This document shows positions 28,090 through 30,049 of a stretch of DNA of 30,049 nucleotides, piece after piece (within the stretch, counting starts at the first letter, position 1; the number at the start of each line of letters is the position of its first letter). A program made the translations under genes and the position numbers. Source of the DNA: a candidate division SR1 bacterium (GTDB lineage: Bacteria > Patescibacteriota > Gracilibacteria > Absconditabacterales > Absconditicoccaceae); contig BNUE01000010.1 in the NCBI GenBank assembly GCA_025997135.1, positions 1-30,049 of the forward strand. Reading direction: 5' to 3'. The notes beneath the pieces were generated by a model. It was given only the letters and a program-made list of their open reading frames with translations, did not search any database and was not told the origin of the DNA.

Positions 28090-28710
28090 ATGCAGGCTTT
28101 CTTTCGTAACTTATCTAGATTATTCAAAAAATTGTGGAATAGATTTTCAAACTACCACAATTCCAAGAAACGGTTTATTGTTTATTTGATCGTTCTAACT
28201 ATCGTACTTATCTTCTTTTCGATGGTGAAAATTAGTGCGGATATAAATGGAGATGGATGAGGAAATTTTATGCTATTGTCTGGTGCTTACATTAGGTCAT
28301 TTATCATCGTCGCACTCAGCCTTTTATTTCTATTATGATGGAATATCAGCGTGAAATTCAAAAAAATTATTATGCAATTTTTCTCACTCAGAGAAGAAGA
28401 GCCGCTGGTAGATTTCATCTTTCTATGGATTATTACGAGCGTATTTATGGGTATAGTGGATACAGTTAGTATCGCTCAGAACCTGTCTCCTCGTATATTT
28501 ATGACCAGAGGTGCTATCTTTGCTCAGCTGATGCTAATGTGAGGTTTAGTGCGGAGTTTTGTGACTCTATGGATGAATGCAAAAAAAACTAGCAGAAGAA
28601 CTAAAATTCTGAATATACCTGATGAGAATACATCCCACAGACAACCTGAAATCGTCAATCACCCTAGGAAACCTATGAATCATCTCTTTGATGAATTAGA
28701 CAATGAATAA
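28090..28710 (+). CDS. Four-TM membrane protein of unknown family
   Basis: The protein has 206 residues with a basic N-terminus (FFRNLSRLFKKLWNRF), hydrophobic segments at about 28-47, 62-83, 108-127 and 141-162, and a polar C-terminal tail of 40 residues rich in Asn, Pro and His. No family was recognised. It starts 12 bases after an in-frame stop, next to CTAGTCATT. The slipin gene starts 34 bases downstream, so the two may be cotranscribed and act together at the membrane. The segment 28381-28507 is copied in reverse at the window end; since the frame here is intact, this is the original copy. Confidence 0.65.
28381..28507 (+). repeat. Inverted repeat, left arm (inside the 4-TM gene)
   Basis: It is identical, base for base, to the reverse complement of 29923-30049 (127 bp). 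This arm lies in an intact reading frame and is taken as the original. Confidence 0.95.
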
Positions 28711-28744
28711 AGTATACCTTTTTATTATATAACCAATTACCATT

Positions 28745-29497
28745 ATGGCTGCTATTATTGTAATTCTGATCGTACTTTTCTTCCTGACTGTCAGGATAGT
28801 GAAGCAGTATGAGAGAAAGGTCGTTTTTACACTTTGAAAGTATTCATATATCCTGAGTCCAGGACTGAATTTCATCATACCTATAATTCAGACTTCTCAA
28901 TCTGTTGATGTGAGAGAAAAGGCAGTCGATGTGCCATCTCAGGAGGCTATGACAAAAGATAACATCTCTTGCACTATCAATGCTGTAATTTATTACAAGG
29001 TTCGTGAAGAGGACGCTCACAAGACCATCATAAACGTGAAGCACCTAGACTATGCGATGACTCAGTTTGCACTTACGACCATGAGAAATATCGTCTGACA
29101 GTTTGAATTAGATGAATTACTATCAAAACGTGAGGAAGCGAGCCACAAAATCAAAGCAATAGTCGATGAAAAATCTGATGCATGGTGAGTAGAGGTAATG
29201 TCTGTAGAATTGAAGGACATCAATATCCCTCAGGATTTGCAGAGAACTATCGGAAAACAGGCTGAAGCCGAGAGAGAAAAGAGAGCAAAAATTATCACCT
29301 CTGAGTGAGAACTCGCATCAGCTCAGAATCTACAGGAAGCCGCAGCTATGCTCGCCAAGACTCCTGGAGCCCTGCACCTGAGGACACTACAATCCATCAA
29401 TGACATCAGTTCAGATCAGAGCAATACGACAGTATGGATGATCCCAGTAGAGGTGCTAGAAGCTATCAAATGAATAGGCGAACATATCAAAAAGTAA
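28745..29497 (+). CDS. Slipin/stomatin-type SPFH (band 7) membrane protein
   Basis: The protein has 250 residues. The N-terminal membrane hairpin ([18 protein letters not shown]) is followed by the band-7 domain: [60 protein letters not shown] and [23 protein letters not shown]. Later come [20 protein letters not shown] and the coiled-coil [22 protein letters not shown]. It ends with a beta segment [12 protein letters not shown]. Slipins form membrane-scaffold rings and often pair with NfeD proteases; no NfeD is seen here, and the 4-TM protein upstream is the nearest membrane partner. TGA supplies several conserved glycines. It follows ACCATT with no Shine-Dalgarno. Confidence 0.93.
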
Positions 29498-29507
29498 ATA
29501 TTAAACT

Positions 29508-29922
29508 ATGACCAATATTGATCGATGAAATCTTATAGAAATTTTTAGAGCCAAGAACTCTCAACTAAACCTCTCTGCGATACGTGATCCAGAGGGGATT
29601 TTTGTCAAACATATACAGGACAGCCTAGAAGTTAATGAAATCATTAAATTTCCAGCTGGAAGCCAAGTAATAGATGTCGGCACTGGTAGCTGATTTCCAC
29701 TTCTACCACTTGCGATGACCAATCCTGATGTGCATTTCCTCTGAATTGATAGCGTAAATAAGAAAGTCAAAGCCGTGAATGAGATCATTAGCAGTCTAAA
29801 ACTAGATAATGCTGAGATTGTGCGGTGAAGAATGGAGGAAATAAAAATAGACAAAAAAGCAGATTTCCTGACTGCGAGGGCGGTTGCATACGTAGACCAG
29901 CTAATTAACTGGACTTTCGACT
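29508..29922 (+). CDS. rsmG: 16S rRNA (guanine-N7) methyltransferase RsmG, 3' end lost
   Basis: About 138 residues remain. LNLSAIRDPEGIFVKHIQDS and the SAM-binding loop VIDVGTGSGFPLLPLAMTNP with GIDSVNKKVKAVNEI are typical of RsmG (GidB), followed by ADFLTARAVAYVDQLINW, the conserved ARA-V motif. The enzyme methylates G527 of 16S rRNA. The similarity stops at about 29922, where the inverted copy of 28381-28507 begins; the frame stays open to the window edge only by chance and no longer resembles RsmG. The gene starts 10 bases after the slipin stop, so it may be cotranscribed. The truncation is most likely an artefact of the contig end. Confidence 0.88.
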
Positions 29923-30049
29923 TGGTCATAAATATACGAGGAGACAGGTTCTGAGCGATACTAACTGTATCCACTATACCCATAAATACGCTCGTAATAA
30001 TCCATAGAAAGATGAAATCTACCAGCGGCTCTTCTTCTCTGAGTGAGAA
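29923..30049 (-). repeat. Inverted repeat, right arm at the window end
   Basis: This is an exact 127-bp reverse complement of 28381-28507, running to the last base of the window and interrupting rsmG. It is probably a chimeric join rather than real sequence of the locus. Confidence 0.95.

Noticed and set aside
29561..29983. 140-codon minus-strand frame at the window end
   Set aside because: It joins the antisense of rsmG to the inverted copy of the 4-TM gene and is a product of the chimera.
1..30049. CRISPR arrays, intact insertion sequences, phage or toxin-antitoxin modules
   Set aside because: No regularly spaced repeats, transposase, integrase or recognisable toxin or antitoxin genes were found on either strand.

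Overview
The window reads as one stretch of a Candidate Phyla Radiation genome that uses genetic code 25 (UGA read as glycine), so Gracilibacteria (BD1-5) or Absconditabacteria (SR1). Nearly every gene is broken by TGA under the standard code and intact when TGA is glycine. The TGA codons sit at invariant glycines: the GGKGAN motif of pyruvate phosphate dikinase, the DREGE motif of topoisomerase I, the G boxes of a histidine kinase, the KH loop of RNase Y and the Gly-rich tail of a DUF2207 protein. All CDS coordinates below assume code 25 with TAA and TAG as stops. The sequence cannot separate the two phyla.

Layout. Positions 3-1136 hold the 3' part of a Cys-rich surface protein with a FISUMP-like end. 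It is followed by tRNA-Trp(CCA) and tRNA-His(GTG), a candidate small RNA on the minus strand, and a 1078-aa SLH-type S-layer-like protein with a long structured leader. Next come a NYN/LabA-like nuclease gene interrupted by one TAG codon, a PadR regulator with a membrane partner, and a repeat-rich spacer. Positions 8483-11191 hold a histidine kinase/OmpR-type regulator pair plus a small exported protein; the kinase operon and the exported-protein gene carry the same two-half-site promoter. Positions 11360-17171 (minus) hold three membrane-protein genes, two of them clear paralogues. They are followed by a phosphopantetheinyl-transferase-like gene, a small coiled-coil gene, topA, a small membrane protein, a second candidate small RNA, ppdK, a 55-aa zinc-ribbon gene, a DUF2207 gene, RNase Y, a 4-TM protein, a slipin and the start of rsmG.

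Control signals are unusually readable. At least six promoters share TTGA(C/T)T, a spacer of exactly 16 bp, and a -10 normally preceded by GAG. Start codons mostly lack a Shine-Dalgarno sequence and instead follow AT-rich tracts, often with ATTATC or ATTACC.

The last 127 bases (29923-30049) are an exact inverted copy of 28381-28507 and cut into rsmG. This is most likely a contig-end chimera of the kind made by multiple-displacement amplification or mis-assembly, so the sequence after about 29922 should not be trusted as genomic context. No CRISPR array, intact insertion sequence or defence island was seen. The most interesting items are the shared response-regulator boxes, the two promoter-plus-terminator small-RNA candidates, the 3'-end relic of a second ppdK, the TAG-interrupted NYN gene and the paralogous membrane-protein cluster.
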